Assembly (NCBI RefSeq): GCF_008802365.1
Contig: NZ_VZQZ01000001.1
Span: 1 to 64,000, forward strand
DNA length: 64,000 bases
Direction of reading: 5' to 3'
Origin: Oryzomonas japonica
GTDB taxonomy: Bacteria > Desulfobacterota > Desulfuromonadia > Geobacterales > Pseudopelobacteraceae
Of the stretch, positions 40,189-49,795 are shown piece by piece (within the stretch, counting starts at the first letter, position 1; the number at the start of each line of letters is the position of its first letter). Below the pieces are notes generated by a model that was not told the DNA's origin, did not search any database, and saw nothing but the letters and a program-made list of their open reading frames with translations. The translations under genes were made by a program, and so were the position numbers.

Positions 40189-40217
40189 TTGACAATTTCA
40201 AGGTGATATGGTTAAAA
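40189..40217 (+). promoter_or_regulatory. Promoter of rpmH
   Basis: TTGACA (40189-40194), 17-base spacer, TTAAAA (40212-40217), 39 bases upstream of the rpmH start. Confidence 0.45.
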
Positions 40218-40255
40218 ACTCATTTCCTGATACAATTATTCAGAGGAGCTACGAT

Positions 40256-40405
40256 ATGAAAAGAACATTTCAGCCCAGCAACACCTCTCGCAAGCGTACC
40301 CACGGCTTTTTGGTACGCATGTCCACCAAGAACGGCCGTCTCGTGATCAAGCGCAGAAGGGCCAAAGGCCGTAAAAGTCTGTCCGTTCGCATTGCTGCCA
40401 AGTAA
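40256..40405 (+). CDS. rpmH: Ribosomal protein bL34
   Basis: A 49-residue basic ribosomal protein, [19 protein letters not shown], ending [12 protein letters not shown]. The ATG at 40256 has a GAGGAG site 7-8 bases away; the longer frame is not credible. First gene of the rpmH-rnpA-yidD-yidC operon. Confidence 0.97.
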   Translation: MKRTFQPSNTSRKRTHGFLVRMSTKNGRLVIKRRRAKGRKSLSVRIAAK

Positions 40406-40790
40406 TACTTGTGGGAGAGTGGAGTGCCGGTGTTTTCCAAAGTCGGCACGACTGAGAAAGCGTTTGGAATTCCTCAGGCTTTTGAACTCTCCCCACAAGT
40501 TTGCCACCAAGGGGTTCCTCGTTGTCTGGCAGGAAAACGACGGCAGTCAGGCGCGCCTGGGGGTCACGGTCAGCAAAAAGGTCGGCTGCGCCGTGGTTCG
40601 CAACAGGATCAAGCGGTATACCAGAGAAACATTCAGGCAGATGCGGCTCTTTCTACCGTGCGTGGATTTGAACGTCGTGGCACGGCGCGAGTCTGCAATG
40701 ATGGATTTCGGCGCTGTTCGACGAGAACTTGAAAAGGCCTTCAGGCATATCGGCATATCCCCATGCTCAAGCGCATTGCGCTCATCGTAA
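40392..40790 (+). CDS. rnpA: Ribonuclease P protein component
   Basis: Up to 132 residues with [15 protein letters not shown] at the start and [19 protein letters not shown], the RNR RNA-binding signature. It binds the RNase P RNA to process tRNA 5' ends. The 40392 ATG overlaps the rpmH end by 14 bases; GTG 40419 (giving [12 protein letters not shown]...) is a good alternative start. The 3' end overlaps yidD. Confidence 0.93.
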   Translation: MLPSNTCGRVECRCFPKSARLRKRLEFLRLLNSPHKFATKGFLVVWQENDGSQARLGVTVSKKVGCAVVRNRIKRYTRETFRQMRLFLPCVDLNVVARRESAMMDFGAVRRELEKAFRHIGISPCSSALRSS

Positions 40791-40975
40791 TCAGGCTGTA
40801 CCAGAAGCTGCTATCGCCGCTTCTTCCGCAGACCTGCCGGTTTTATCCCTCCTGTTCCGAGTATTCCCGCGAATCAATTATACGGTATGGTGTTGTCAGG
40901 GGCGTTTGGCTTACCCTGATCAGGCTTTGTAAATGTCACCCCTTTCATCCGGGCGGGTTCGATCCGGTACCTTAA
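40763..40975 (+). CDS. yidD: Membrane protein insertion efficiency factor YidD
   Basis: A 70-residue protein: [34 protein letters not shown] (split by line) and the closing HPGGFDPVP, both hallmark. It helps YidC-dependent insertion. It overlaps rnpA by 28 bases, which is usual. Confidence 0.95.
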   Translation: MLKRIALIVIRLYQKLLSPLLPQTCRFYPSCSEYSRESIIRYGVVRGVWLTLIRLCKCHPFHPGGFDPVP

Positions 40976-41000
40976 TCAAGAGAGCACAACTGGAGCTTTT

Positions 41001-42602
41001 ATGGAAAAGCGCGCATTTCTGGCAGTCATTCTTTCGATAGCGGTTTTCTACGTTTTTTCCATGGTCTTCGGACCGGGAAAAACACAAATCCCGCCTAAAG
41101 CCACCCCCACAGCAAGCTCTGCCACGCCAACAGCGGCCCCGGCTGCTACGACGCCGGCACAGCCGGCCCCGGCAGCGGCCGGAACCCCCGCGCCCACCCC
41201 GGCCGTTGTCAAGGACGTGACCGTGGAGACCGGCCTCTACACGGCGGTCTTCTCTTCGCAGGGCGGAAGTCTCAAGAGCCTTACCCTCAAGAAGTACCGC
41301 GAGCAGAATACCCCCGCCGCCAGTTCGGTTGCGCTCGGGACTCACGCCGATCCCTCCCTTCTCAACTTTTCCACCAGGGGGGCCGGGTTCAACCTCCCGG
41401 ACGGCACCGTATTCGTGCCGGATACCAGCGCCATTACCCTGACCGGCGGCGAGAGCCGGCAACTGACCTTCAATTACGTGTCCGGTCAAGGGTTCACCGT
41501 GCGTAAGGTCTTCACCTTTGCGGGGGACACCTACGGCATCAAGCTGGACACCCAGGTGTTCAACAACTCCGCTGCGCCCCTGGTCGGGACCATCCAGCAG
41601 GTGATGACCTATCCGGCGGAACATAAGGTTAAGGACAACCGCCTCGATACGGCCGGCTCCTACCTCTACTCGGACAACAGCCTCAAGGCGGACAAGGCCA
41701 AGGACGTGGCCGGTGCCTCGAAGAAGTATGACAAGAGCATCCTCTGGGCCGGCTTTGCCGACAAATATTTCCTGAGCGCCATCCTTGCCGAGAAGGGGAG
41801 CATCGCTTCCGTTGAATTGAAAAAGAACGCCGCCGGATTCCTGGAATCCATCGCCTCGGCCCCGCAGTTCACGATCAATCCGGGACAGGCGGCCACGGTA
41901 ACACAGAGGCTGTTCGTCGGCCCGAAGGATCTCGATATCCTCAAGGCCCAGGGCAGCTCGCTGGAACAGTCCCTCGATCTGGGGTGGTTTACGGTGATTG
42001 CCAAGCCGCTCCTGTATACCCTCAAATTCTTCTATCGCTACGTGGGCAACTACGGTATTGCCATCATCATCATCACCATTATCCTCAAGGGGATCTTCTT
42101 CCCGCTGACCCACAAGAGTTACAAGTCCATGAAGGGGATGCAGAAGATCCAGCCGGAGATGAACAAGATCCGCGAGAAGTACAAGAACGACCGGGACGCC
42201 ATGAACAAGGCGGTCATGGAACTGTACCGCGACCACAAGGTCAACCCGTTGGGGGGCTGCCTGCCTATGGTCGTCCAGATTCCGGTGTTCTTCGCCCTCT
42301 ACAAGGCGCTCATGTCCTCCATCGAGCTGCGCCATGCGCCGTTCTTTTTCTGGATCACCGACCTGTCCGACAAGGACCCCTATTACATTACCCCGGTCAT
42401 CATGGGGGTCACCATGTTCGTGCAGCAGAAGATGACCCCCTCCCAGATGGACCCGGTCCAGCAGAAGATGATGCTGGCCCTGCCGGTGGTATTCACCTTC
42501 ATGTTCCTGAGCTTCCCCTCCGGCCTGGTCCTGTACTGGCTGGTGAACAATATCCTGACCATCGGCCAGCAGATGTACATCAACAAGCTGGTCAAGGATT
42601 GA
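41001..42602 (+). CDS. yidC: Membrane protein insertase YidC
   Basis: A 533-residue inner-membrane insertase of the Gram-negative type: an N-terminal anchor ([20 protein letters not shown]), a large periplasmic domain preceded by a Pro/Ala/Thr-rich linker (residues ~30-70), and the conserved C-terminal five-helix core ([59 protein letters not shown]). Last gene of the rpmH operon; a terminator follows. No jag gene follows it here. Confidence 0.96.
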   Translation: MEKRAFLAVILSIAVFYVFSMVFGPGKTQIPPKATPTASSATPTAAPAATTPAQPAPAAAGTPAPTPAVVKDVTVETGLYTAVFSSQGGSLKSLTLKKYREQNTPAASSVALGTHADPSLLNFSTRGAGFNLPDGTVFVPDTSAITLTGGESRQLTFNYVSGQGFTVRKVFTFAGDTYGIKLDTQVFNNSAAPLVGTIQQVMTYPAEHKVKDNRLDTAGSYLYSDNSLKADKAKDVAGASKKYDKSILWAGFADKYFLSAILAEKGSIASVELKKNAAGFLESIASAPQFTINPGQAATVTQRLFVGPKDLDILKAQGSSLEQSLDLGWFTVIAKPLLYTLKFFYRYVGNYGIAIIIITIILKGIFFPLTHKSYKSMKGMQKIQPEMNKIREKYKNDRDAMNKAVMELYRDHKVNPLGGCLPMVVQIPVFFALYKALMSSIELRHAPFFFWITDLSDKDPYYITPVIMGVTMFVQQKMTPSQMDPVQQKMMLALPVVFTFMFLSFPSGLVLYWLVNNILTIGQQMYINKLVKD

Positions 42603-42629
42603 CGGACGCCGTGGGTTACGGCACAATCG

Positions 42630-42660
42630 AAGCGCCCTTGCACAGCACGGGCGCTTTTTG
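42630..42660 (+). terminator. Terminator after yidC
   Basis: AAGCGCCC (42630-42637), loop, GGGCGCTT (42649-42656), TTTG. A stem with a short U-tract 27 bases past the yidC stop. Confidence 0.8.
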
Positions 42661-42685
42661 CTTTTAACAAACGGTTGGAATGCTC

Positions 42686-42806
42686 AGGTTGTTCAAAAAT
42701 AGTCAGATCGTCGCACCCGCAGAAAGTTCTGAGGAGGCGTAGCAGCGCTACGCCGCACGAAAGGACTTTCGAGGATGGCGGCAAGATGGCTGTTTTTCAA
42801 CAACCT
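42686..42806 (-). repeat. Interspersed MITE/REP-like repeat, copy 3
   Basis: AGGTTGTTCAAAAATAGTCAG ... CTGTTTTTCAACAACCT in the minus-strand orientation, with the GGCGTAGC-AGC-GCTACGCC palindrome. It ends 15 bases before the EndoQ-UvrD start. Confidence 0.85.
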
Positions 42807-42821
42807 CCCTAGGACACCTTC

Positions 42822-45800
42822 ATGGACTACATCGCCGACCTGCATATCCATTCCCCCTATTCTCGGGCCACCAGCCCGGCGAGTGACCTTGCCGGCCTGG
42901 CCGGTTGGGCGCGGGTCAAGGGGATTCAGGTGATCGGCACCGGCGACTTCACCCACCCCGGCTGGTTCCGCCGCCTCAAGGAGGAGTTGGAGCCTGCCGA
43001 GCCGGGCCTGTTCCGGTTGAAGAACGAGGCTGCCGTCGCCTCGCCGCTGCCGGGGGTGACCTCCCTTGCCGGCCCGGTGCGGTTCCTCCTCTCAGCGGAG
43101 ATCAGCAGCATCTACAAGCGCCACGGCGTGGTGCGCAAGGTCCACAACCTGCTCTACGTGCCGGACTTCGCCTCTGCCGAGCGGCTGAACGCCAAGCTGG
43201 CCGGCATCGGCAACATCGAGTCCGACGGTCGCCCCATCCTGGGGCTGGACAGCCGCAACCTGCTGGAGATCCTGCTGGAGCAGGCGCCCGAGGGGTTTCT
43301 GGTGCCGGCCCACATCTGGACCCCCTGGTTCTCCCTGTTCGGCTCGAAATCCGGCTTTAACGCCATCGAGGAGTGTTTCGACGACCTGACGCCCCACATC
43401 TTTGCCCTGGAGACCGGGCTCTCCTCCGACCCGGATATGAACCGCCTGATATCGGGTCTGGACCGTTTCGCCCTGATCTCCAACTCGGACTGCCATTCCC
43501 CCGCCAAGCTGGGGCGAGAGGCCAACCTCCTGGCCACCGACCTCGATTTTTTCGCCCTGCGGGACGCCATCAAGGGGAACCGGCGGGAGACCTTCCGCGG
43601 CACGGTGGAGTTTTTCCCCGAGGAGGGGAAGTACCACGCCGACGGCCACCGGGCCTGCCATGTCTGCCTCGACCCCGTGGAGTCCCGCCGGCTCGGATTG
43701 CGCTGCCCGGTCTGCGGCAGGCCCCTGACCATTGGGGTCTACCACCGGGTGATGGAACTGGCCGACCGGGAGCAGCCGCTCTACCGGGAGGATTCGCCGG
43801 AGGTGTTCAGCCTCATTCCCCTGCCCGAGGTGCTGGGGGAGATCGTTGGGGCCGGGCCGGCCTCCAAGGGGGTCATGGAACAGTACCGCCGCACCATCGG
43901 GCGGTTCGGGTCGGAATTCAACCTGCTGCTGCACGTCCCCCTGGACGAGATCCTTCACGCTTCGCCGGTCCTGGGAGAGGCCGTGGGGCGGATGCGCGCC
44001 GGCCGGGTCATCCGCCAGCCCGGTTTCGACGGTGAGTACGGTGTAATCAGGGTCTTCGAAGCGGGGGAGGCGGAACAGTTGGCCGGTCAGGGGAGTCTGT
44101 TCGGTGATGGCCCGGCGCCTCGCCGCCGGAAAAGGAAGACCGAGGCCGTGGCGCTCCCGGAATTCGGTACTCCCTCGGTGCCCGTGGACGACGCCCCGGC
44201 GGCAACCCCCGGCCCCAACCCGGAGCAGACGGCCGCCGTCGCCTCCACGAGCCGCCATATCCTGGTGGCGGCCGGGCCGGGGACCGGCAAGACCTCTACC
44301 CTGATAGCGCGCATCGCGGCACTGCTGGCGGCGGGGAACGATCCGGCCGGCATGGTGGCCGTCACCTTTACCACCAAGGCGGCCGATGAGGTGCGCGAGC
44401 GCCTATTGAAACAGGTGGGTGGGGCCGGCGAGGCGGTCTTCGTGGGGACCTTTCACAAATTTTGCCTCGACCGGCTCCGTCGTGAAGCACCGACGCTGGC
44501 GGTGGTTGGCCCGGAGGACCGGGAACGCCTGTTCAAGCGTCTCTTCCCGGAACAGGGCGTGACGGAGCGCAAACGCCTTGGCGAGGAATTGGCCGATTAT
44601 TTTGTCCAACCGGCTGGCGAGGCCTCCGGTGCCATCCGGCGTTATCTCGACGAGCTGGACCGTCTCGGCGCCCTGGACCTGGATGCCGTTGTCCCGGTGT
44701 TCACCCAGCGGCTGAGCCGGGAGCCCGAGTTGCGCCAGCGGGTCTGCAACCCGGTGGAGCACCTGTTCGTCGATGAATTCCAGGACCTGAATGCAGGCCA
44801 GTTCGAACTGGTCAGCATCCTGGCAGAACAGGCCCGCGTCTTCGCCATCGGCGATCCCGACCAGGCCATCTACGGCTTCCGGGGGAGCGACCCGGAGTTT
44901 TTCTTCCGTTTCGGCGGCATGGCCGGTGTCGAGCAGATTTCCCTGAGCCGTAACTACCGGTGTCCCGCCCCGGTCATCGCCGCGGCAACGGCGGTCATCG
45001 CCCATAATGGCCGGCGCAGCGGCCTGCCCCTGGTCGCCGCTTCCGGGCGACGGGGCGGCATCGAACTGCACACCGCGCCATCCGGGGCGGCCGAGGCCGA
45101 ATTCATCGTGCGCCGCATCGAGGAGTTGCTGGGGGGCATCGAGCATTTTTCCATCAATTCCGGCCGGGGCGGCGATGGCGGAACGGGAAGGGGCTTGAGC
45201 TTCGGCGACATCGCCGTGCTCTTTCGCCTCGGGCGGCAGGCCGAAGAGATCTCTGCCGCCCTGGAGCGGCGCGGCATACCGTTTCAGCAGGTCGGGGTGA
45301 GCCCCTTTTACCTTGCTGCGGAGATCCGGCAGGCCTATTATTGGGTGCAGGCCGCCGCAGGGTCGGAGACCATCGCCGATTGGCTGCACCTAGCGAGTGC
45401 CCTTCCTGGGATCGGAGCGGCCAGCATCGGTCGCATGGAGGCGGCACTCCCCCTGACGGGGGATTTCTTCGCCTCCCTTGCCCCCCTTGAACTGCCCCAG
45501 GCGCTACGTGACGGTATCGTTGGCCTGGAACGGGCCCTGGCCCGGTTCCGTACCGTGGCGATCCGTAGCGGCCTTGCTGCGGCGTTGCTCGACGTGCTGC
45601 CGTTCCTCTCCCTGGACCCGGCCCATGCCGCCGCCGTGAGATTCCTGGACCTGGCCGGCAGTTTCGGCCATGATCTGCCGGGTTTCGGCAGCCACCTGCG
45701 TCGCTACGCCGAAGCTACGGTCTACGACGAGCGTGCCGAGGCTGTGGCCCTTATGACCCTGCATGCCGCCAAAGGACTGGAGTTCCCGGTGGTCTTCCTG

Positions 45801-46070
45801 ACCGGCGCGGAGGAGGGGTTGCTCCCCTGTACCCTCTGGCGTGACGTGGATACGGAGGAGGAGAGGCGGCTGTTCTACGTCGGCCTCACCCGCGCCAAGG
45901 AGTGGCTGCTTCTGACCGCTTCCGCCGCGCGTCCCTGGGTCGGCCCGTCTCCCCGGCAACTCTCCCGGTTCATCGCCGAGATACCGGGGCCGCTGCTGTC
46001 GGCCGCGAATGCCGGCCCAGTCAGGAAGGTGAAGGGCGCGAAGGACCCGGGCCAGATGGATCTGTTTTGA
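42822..46070 (+). CDS. EndoQ-type nuclease fused to UvrD-like helicase
   Basis: A 1082-residue fusion. Residues 1 to ~410 match the EndoQ/TIGR00375 group: PHP metal site (DLHIHSPYSR; GTGDFTHPGW; NSDCHSP) and a zinc site (HVCLDP ... CPVCGRP, residues ~278-298). EndoQ nicks DNA at uracil or hypoxanthine. From ~470 there is a superfamily-1 helicase: AAGPGTGKTSTLI, FVDEFQDLN, GDPDQAIYGFRGSD, LSRNYRCP, MTLHAAKGLEFPVV, YVGLTRAKEW. Two clamp-binding-like motifs are QGSLF (~423-427) and the final QMDLF. Substrate specificity is inference. No other gene overlaps; mnmE follows after 27 bases. Confidence 0.9.
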   Translation: MDYIADLHIHSPYSRATSPASDLAGLAGWARVKGIQVIGTGDFTHPGWFRRLKEELEPAEPGLFRLKNEAAVASPLPGVTSLAGPVRFLLSAEISSIYKRHGVVRKVHNLLYVPDFASAERLNAKLAGIGNIESDGRPILGLDSRNLLEILLEQAPEGFLVPAHIWTPWFSLFGSKSGFNAIEECFDDLTPHIFALETGLSSDPDMNRLISGLDRFALISNSDCHSPAKLGREANLLATDLDFFALRDAIKGNRRETFRGTVEFFPEEGKYHADGHRACHVCLDPVESRRLGLRCPVCGRPLTIGVYHRVMELADREQPLYREDSPEVFSLIPLPEVLGEIVGAGPASKGVMEQYRRTIGRFGSEFNLLLHVPLDEILHASPVLGEAVGRMRAGRVIRQPGFDGEYGVIRVFEAGEAEQLAGQGSLFGDGPAPRRRKRKTEAVALPEFGTPSVPVDDAPAATPGPNPEQTAAVASTSRHILVAAGPGTGKTSTLIARIAALLAAGNDPAGMVAVTFTTKAADEVRERLLKQVGGAGEAVFVGTFHKFCLDRLRREAPTLAVVGPEDRERLFKRLFPEQGVTERKRLGEELADYFVQPAGEASGAIRRYLDELDRLGALDLDAVVPVFTQRLSREPELRQRVCNPVEHLFVDEFQDLNAGQFELVSILAEQARVFAIGDPDQAIYGFRGSDPEFFFRFGGMAGVEQISLSRNYRCPAPVIAAATAVIAHNGRRSGLPLVAASGRRGGIELHTAPSGAAEAEFIVRRIEELLGGIEHFSINSGRGGDGGTGRGLSFGDIAVLFRLGRQAEEISAALERRGIPFQQVGVSPFYLAAEIRQAYYWVQAAAGSETIADWLHLASALPGIGAASIGRMEAALPLTGDFFASLAPLELPQALRDGIVGLERALARFRTVAIRSGLAAALLDVLPFLSLDPAHAAAVRFLDLAGSFGHDLPGFGSHLRRYAEATVYDERAEAVALMTLHAAKGLEFPVVFLTGAEEGLLPCTLWRDVDTEEERRLFYVGLTRAKEWLLLTASAARPWVGPSPRQLSRFIAEIPGPLLSAANAGPVRKVKGAKDPGQMDLF

Positions 46071-46097
46071 TGCCACGAACGGAACAAGGACGTAGCC

Positions 46098-47468
46098 ATG
46101 TATATTGAGGATACCATCGCTGCCATCAGCACCCCCCAGGGTGAGGGGGGCATCGGCATCGTGCGGGTCAGCGGCAGCCTTGCGGAGGCCATCGGCCTGC
46201 GGCTCTTCCGTTTTTGCACGGGTGCCGCTTTTGCCAGCCATTTTTTGCACTACGGCGCCGTGGTGGCTCCCGATGACGATGCGGTACTGGACGAAGCCAT
46301 GGCGGTCCTGATGCGGGCGCCCCGCTCCTACACCCGCGAGGATGTGCTGGAACTGCACTGCCATGGCGGGATGCTGGTGGTGGAACGGGTCCTGACTGCG
46401 GTTTTGGCCTGCGGCGCGCGCCTGGCCGAACCGGGTGAGTTCTCCCGCCGAGCCTTCGTCAACGGCAGGATCGACCTGGTGCAGGCCGAGGCGGTCATGG
46501 ACGTGATCGCCGCCAAGACCGAGGCGTCCCTGGCCCTTGCCCAACGCCAGCGGGCCGGAGCGCTCTCCGAGCGGATTGAAACCATTCGCCGTGCCCTGAC
46601 GCGAAGTCTGGCCTTTGTGGAGGCCTCCATTGATTTCCCCGAGGACGATATCGGCGAGACCGACACCGTTGCCCTGCGGTCGGGGGTCAGCGATGCTTTG
46701 GACGATATCGGCGGCCTGCTGGCCGGTTTCGACGAAGGGCGCATCCTCAGGGAGGGGATTTCCGTGCTGATCGTCGGCAAGCCGAACGCCGGCAAGTCCA
46801 GCCTGCTCAACCGCCTGCTCAAGGAAAACCGCGCCATCGTCACCCATGTCCCCGGCACCACCCGAGATATCATCGAGGAGACCGTCAATCTGGGCGGATT
46901 GGCGGTCCGTCTGTTGGACACGGCGGGTATCCGCCACACGGATGATGTTGTGGAACGGGAGGGGATCAACCGCGCCCTGGGCAAGATCCCCCTGGCGGAC
47001 CTGGTGCTGTTCGTCCTCGATTCGGCGCGGCCGTTCAGCGACGAAGACCGGCTGATCTTGGATGCCGTGCAGGGGAAAACCACCATCGTGGTTTTGAACA
47101 AGAGCGATCTCCCTCCGGTCATCGATCTGCCGCCGACTGTGGGGGAAATGCCCCGCGTTGCCTTGTCCGCCGGTACCGGTACGGGCATCGACGATCTGCG
47201 TGAGGCGATCCGCACGACCTTTCTGCATGGATCGGCCCTGGACAGCCGCGAATTCGTGGCCATCTCCCGGGTCCGCCATCGCGATGCCCTGGCCTCGGCC
47301 CGTTCTGCCCTCCACCGGTTTCTCTCCGGATTGGGCGAGGGGCGCGAGTTGGAGACCCTGGCCATTGATCTGCGTGATGCTCTGTCCGCGGTGGGGCAGG
47401 TTACCGGAGAAACCACGACGGACGATATTCTGGACGTGGTCTTTTCGTCATTTTGCATAGGAAAATGA
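46098..47468 (+). CDS. mnmE: tRNA modification GTPase MnmE
   Basis: A 456-residue GTPase that, with MnmG, modifies the wobble uridine of tRNAs (cmnm5U34). G domain: [15 protein letters not shown], then [13 protein letters not shown] and VVLNKSDLP. The C-terminus is the required FCIGK. The formyl-THF-binding N-terminal domain starts [21 protein letters not shown]. Ends just before parS site 1. Confidence 0.96.
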   Translation: MYIEDTIAAISTPQGEGGIGIVRVSGSLAEAIGLRLFRFCTGAAFASHFLHYGAVVAPDDDAVLDEAMAVLMRAPRSYTREDVLELHCHGGMLVVERVLTAVLACGARLAEPGEFSRRAFVNGRIDLVQAEAVMDVIAAKTEASLALAQRQRAGALSERIETIRRALTRSLAFVEASIDFPEDDIGETDTVALRSGVSDALDDIGGLLAGFDEGRILREGISVLIVGKPNAGKSSLLNRLLKENRAIVTHVPGTTRDIIEETVNLGGLAVRLLDTAGIRHTDDVVEREGINRALGKIPLADLVLFVLDSARPFSDEDRLILDAVQGKTTIVVLNKSDLPPVIDLPPTVGEMPRVALSAGTGTGIDDLREAIRTTFLHGSALDSREFVAISRVRHRDALASARSALHRFLSGLGEGRELETLAIDLRDALSAVGQVTGETTTDDILDVVFSSFCIGK

Positions 47469-47473
47469 TGCCC

Positions 47474-47675
47474 ATGTTTCACGTGAAACATGGCGAGGGC
47501 TTGAATCTGTGACGTCTCCATGCCTCCGCTGGTCCGGAAGGCCTCTGCCTTTGCGTCTCAAGAGTTTGTGACGATCGGGCAGAGGGCGGGCCTCGTGAGT
47601 GGGCTGGAGCGATACGACGATGTGCGGGCTTCGGTTTTCCGGTCACTACGGCATTCCGGCATCACGGATTCTGGC
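47474..47675 (+). repeat. Tandem repeat unit 1 containing parS
   Basis: About 200 bases starting ATGTTTCACGTGAAACAT and continuing GAGGGCTTGAA...GTGACG.CTCCATGCCT...GCGCTGG-type sequence, CTACGGCATTC.GG.. near its end. The same order recurs in the next unit. Confidence 0.8.
47475..47490. promoter_or_regulatory. parS centromere site 1
   Basis: TGTTTCACGTGAAACA, a perfect 16-bp palindrome of the ParB-binding type, 6 bases past the mnmE stop. Confidence 0.9.
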
Positions 47676-47874
47676 ATGTTCCACGTGAAACATAGTGAGG
47701 GCTTGAACCCGTGACGCCTCCATGCCTGCGCTGGCCCGGAGGGCCTCTGCCTATTTATTTTAAGAGGTTATGGCGATCAGGTGGAGGATGGGCCCGGTGA
47801 GTGGGCTGCTACGGCACGGCGGCGTGCGTGCCCCGGCTCTTCCAGATACTACGGCATTCGGGCGTCACTGATTC
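47676..47874 (+). repeat. Tandem repeat unit 2 containing parS
   Basis: Diverged copy of the preceding unit: parS, GAGGGCTTGAACCCGTGACG, CTCCATGCCTGCGCTGG, GGAGGGCCTCTGCCT, then GTGAGTGGGCTG and CTACGGCATTCGGGCGTCAC before mnmG. No coding function seen. Confidence 0.8.
47677..47692. promoter_or_regulatory. parS centromere site 2
   Basis: TGTTCCACGTGAAACA, identical to the Bacillus parS consensus, at the head of repeat unit 2. Confidence 0.9.
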
Positions 47875-47887
47875 GGAGAGGATATCG

Positions 47888-49795
47888 ATGCACTGTTATG
47901 AAACCATATACGATGTGATCGTGGTCGGGGCCGGCCATGCCGGCTGCGAGGCCGCCTTGGCGGCAGCCCGCATGGGCTGTTCCACGCTGCTGTTGACCAT
48001 CAACCTGGATGCGGTTGCGCTCATGTCCTGCAACCCGGCCATCGGTGGCCTTGCCAAAGGCCATTTGGTCAAGGAGATCGATGCCCTCGGGGGGGAGATG
48101 GCCAGGAACATCGACGCCACCGGCATCCAGTTCCGCATCCTCAATACCCGTAAGGGACCTGCGGTGCGCGCCTCGCGCGCCCAGGCCGACAAACAGCTCT
48201 ATCGGCTGCGCATGAAGCGGATACTGGAACAGCAGGACAACCTGTATCTCAAGCAGGGTGAGGTGACGGGACTCTATCTGGAGGGCGAAGAGCTGCGGGG
48301 CGTTGATACACGCTCCGGCATCCGCTTTCTCGGCAAAACGGTCATTTTGACCACCGGCACCTTCATGCGCGGTCTGATCCACATCGGCCTGACCAACTAC
48401 CCGGGCGGCAGGGCGGGGGATCTCCCCTCGGTGGGGCTTTCCGACCAGCTCGGGCACCTCGGTTTCCAGGTGGGGCGGCTCAAGACCGGCACCCCGGCGC
48501 GCCTAGACGGGCGGACCATCGACTTCTCACGGTTGGAGCCCCAGTATGGCGATGATCCGCCGGCACCATTCTCCTTCTCCACCGAGCGCATCACCATGCC
48601 CCAGGTGCCGTGCCACATCGCCTATACGAACCCGCGCTCCCACGAAATCATCCGCTCCGGCCTAGACCGTTCGCCGCTCTACGCCGGGGTCATCGAGGGG
48701 ATCGGACCCCGTTACTGTCCCTCCATCGAGGACAAGGTGGTGCGTTTCCCCGACAAGGAGCGCCACCAGACCTTTATCGAGCCGGAGGGGCTGGAGACCG
48801 TTGAGGTTTATCCCAGCGGTATGTCCACCTCGCTCCCCATCGACATCCAGATACCGTTTTACCGCTCCATCGAAGGGCTGGAGCGGGTGGAGATCATGCG
48901 CCCGGCCTATGCGATTGAGTACGATTACGTGGACCCGATTCAGTTGCGCGCCTCCCTGGAGACCAAGCTGATCCGCAACCTTTACCACGCCGGCCAGATC
49001 AACGGCACTTCGGGGTATGAGGAAGCCGCCGGGCAGGGGCTGATGGCTGGCATCAATGCCGCCCTGCGGGTCAAGGGGAGGGAGCCGTTGGTGCTGGGAC
49101 GCAGCGAGGCCTATATTGGGGTGATGATCGACGACCTGGTTACCCTAGGGACCAAGGAGCCATACCGCATGTTTACCTCCCGGGCCGAGTACCGCCTCTT
49201 GCTCCGTGAGGACAACGCCGATATGCGCCTGCGCGAGAAAGGGCATGACGTCGGCCTGGTGCGGGACGAACTCTTCGGGCATTTTCTGCGGAAGCGGGAG
49301 ATGGTCGCCGCCGAATACGAACGGATCTGCTCCGGGCGGTTGGCCATGAATGACCGGGAACAGGAATTTCTGGCCCTGCATGGCCTGGGTGATATCCAGA
49401 AGGGGACCTCTCTCGAACATTTGCTCAGGCGTCCCGAGATAACCTATAAGGAGCTGGCGGAATTCGACGATGTTTCACGTGAAACACCGCCCGAGGTTCG
49501 CGAACAGGTGGAGATCCAGGTAAAATACCGGGGGTATATCGAACGGCAGCTTGATCAGGTGGAACGTGCGCGCAAATTGGAAGGTACGCCGTTGCCCGAG
49601 GGAATGGATTATTTTTCGGTCAATGGGCTCACGACCGAAGTCCGCGAAAAGCTGGCCAAGAACCGTCCCGACACCCTGGGGCAGGCTTCGCGCATTCCCG
49701 GTGTGACGCCGGCCGCCATCTCGGTGCTGTCCATAGCCTTGAAAGCCAAAGGCGGAAAACAGAGCGGCCAGGAAGCCGGGCCGGAGGAGATGTGA
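47888..49795 (+). CDS. mnmG: tRNA uridine-5-carboxymethylaminomethyl modification enzyme MnmG
   Basis: A 635-residue FAD enzyme acting with MnmE. It begins MHCYETIYDVIVVGAGHAGC, with the GxGxxG FAD motif, and has SCNPAIGGLAKGHLV and the tRNA-binding C-terminal helical domain. ATG 47888 has a GGAGAGG site 7 bases away; the frame upstream lies in repeat DNA. A third parS site is embedded in the coding sequence at 49471-49486. Confidence 0.96.
   Translation: MHCYETIYDVIVVGAGHAGCEAALAAARMGCSTLLLTINLDAVALMSCNPAIGGLAKGHLVKEIDALGGEMARNIDATGIQFRILNTRKGPAVRASRAQADKQLYRLRMKRILEQQDNLYLKQGEVTGLYLEGEELRGVDTRSGIRFLGKTVILTTGTFMRGLIHIGLTNYPGGRAGDLPSVGLSDQLGHLGFQVGRLKTGTPARLDGRTIDFSRLEPQYGDDPPAPFSFSTERITMPQVPCHIAYTNPRSHEIIRSGLDRSPLYAGVIEGIGPRYCPSIEDKVVRFPDKERHQTFIEPEGLETVEVYPSGMSTSLPIDIQIPFYRSIEGLERVEIMRPAYAIEYDYVDPIQLRASLETKLIRNLYHAGQINGTSGYEEAAGQGLMAGINAALRVKGREPLVLGRSEAYIGVMIDDLVTLGTKEPYRMFTSRAEYRLLLREDNADMRLREKGHDVGLVRDELFGHFLRKREMVAAEYERICSGRLAMNDREQEFLALHGLGDIQKGTSLEHLLRRPEITYKELAEFDDVSRETPPEVREQVEIQVKYRGYIERQLDQVERARKLEGTPLPEGMDYFSVNGLTTEVREKLAKNRPDTLGQASRIPGVTPAAISVLSIALKAKGGKQSGQEAGPEEM
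49471..49486. promoter_or_regulatory. parS centromere site 3, inside mnmG
   Basis: TGTTTCACGTGAAACA within the mnmG reading frame (coding the DVSRETP stretch). Perfect palindrome, same as site 1. Confidence 0.9.

Noticed and set aside
47520-47714. 64-codon frame between mnmE and mnmG
   Set aside because: It lies in the parS-containing duplication, has no ribosome-binding site and no family signature.
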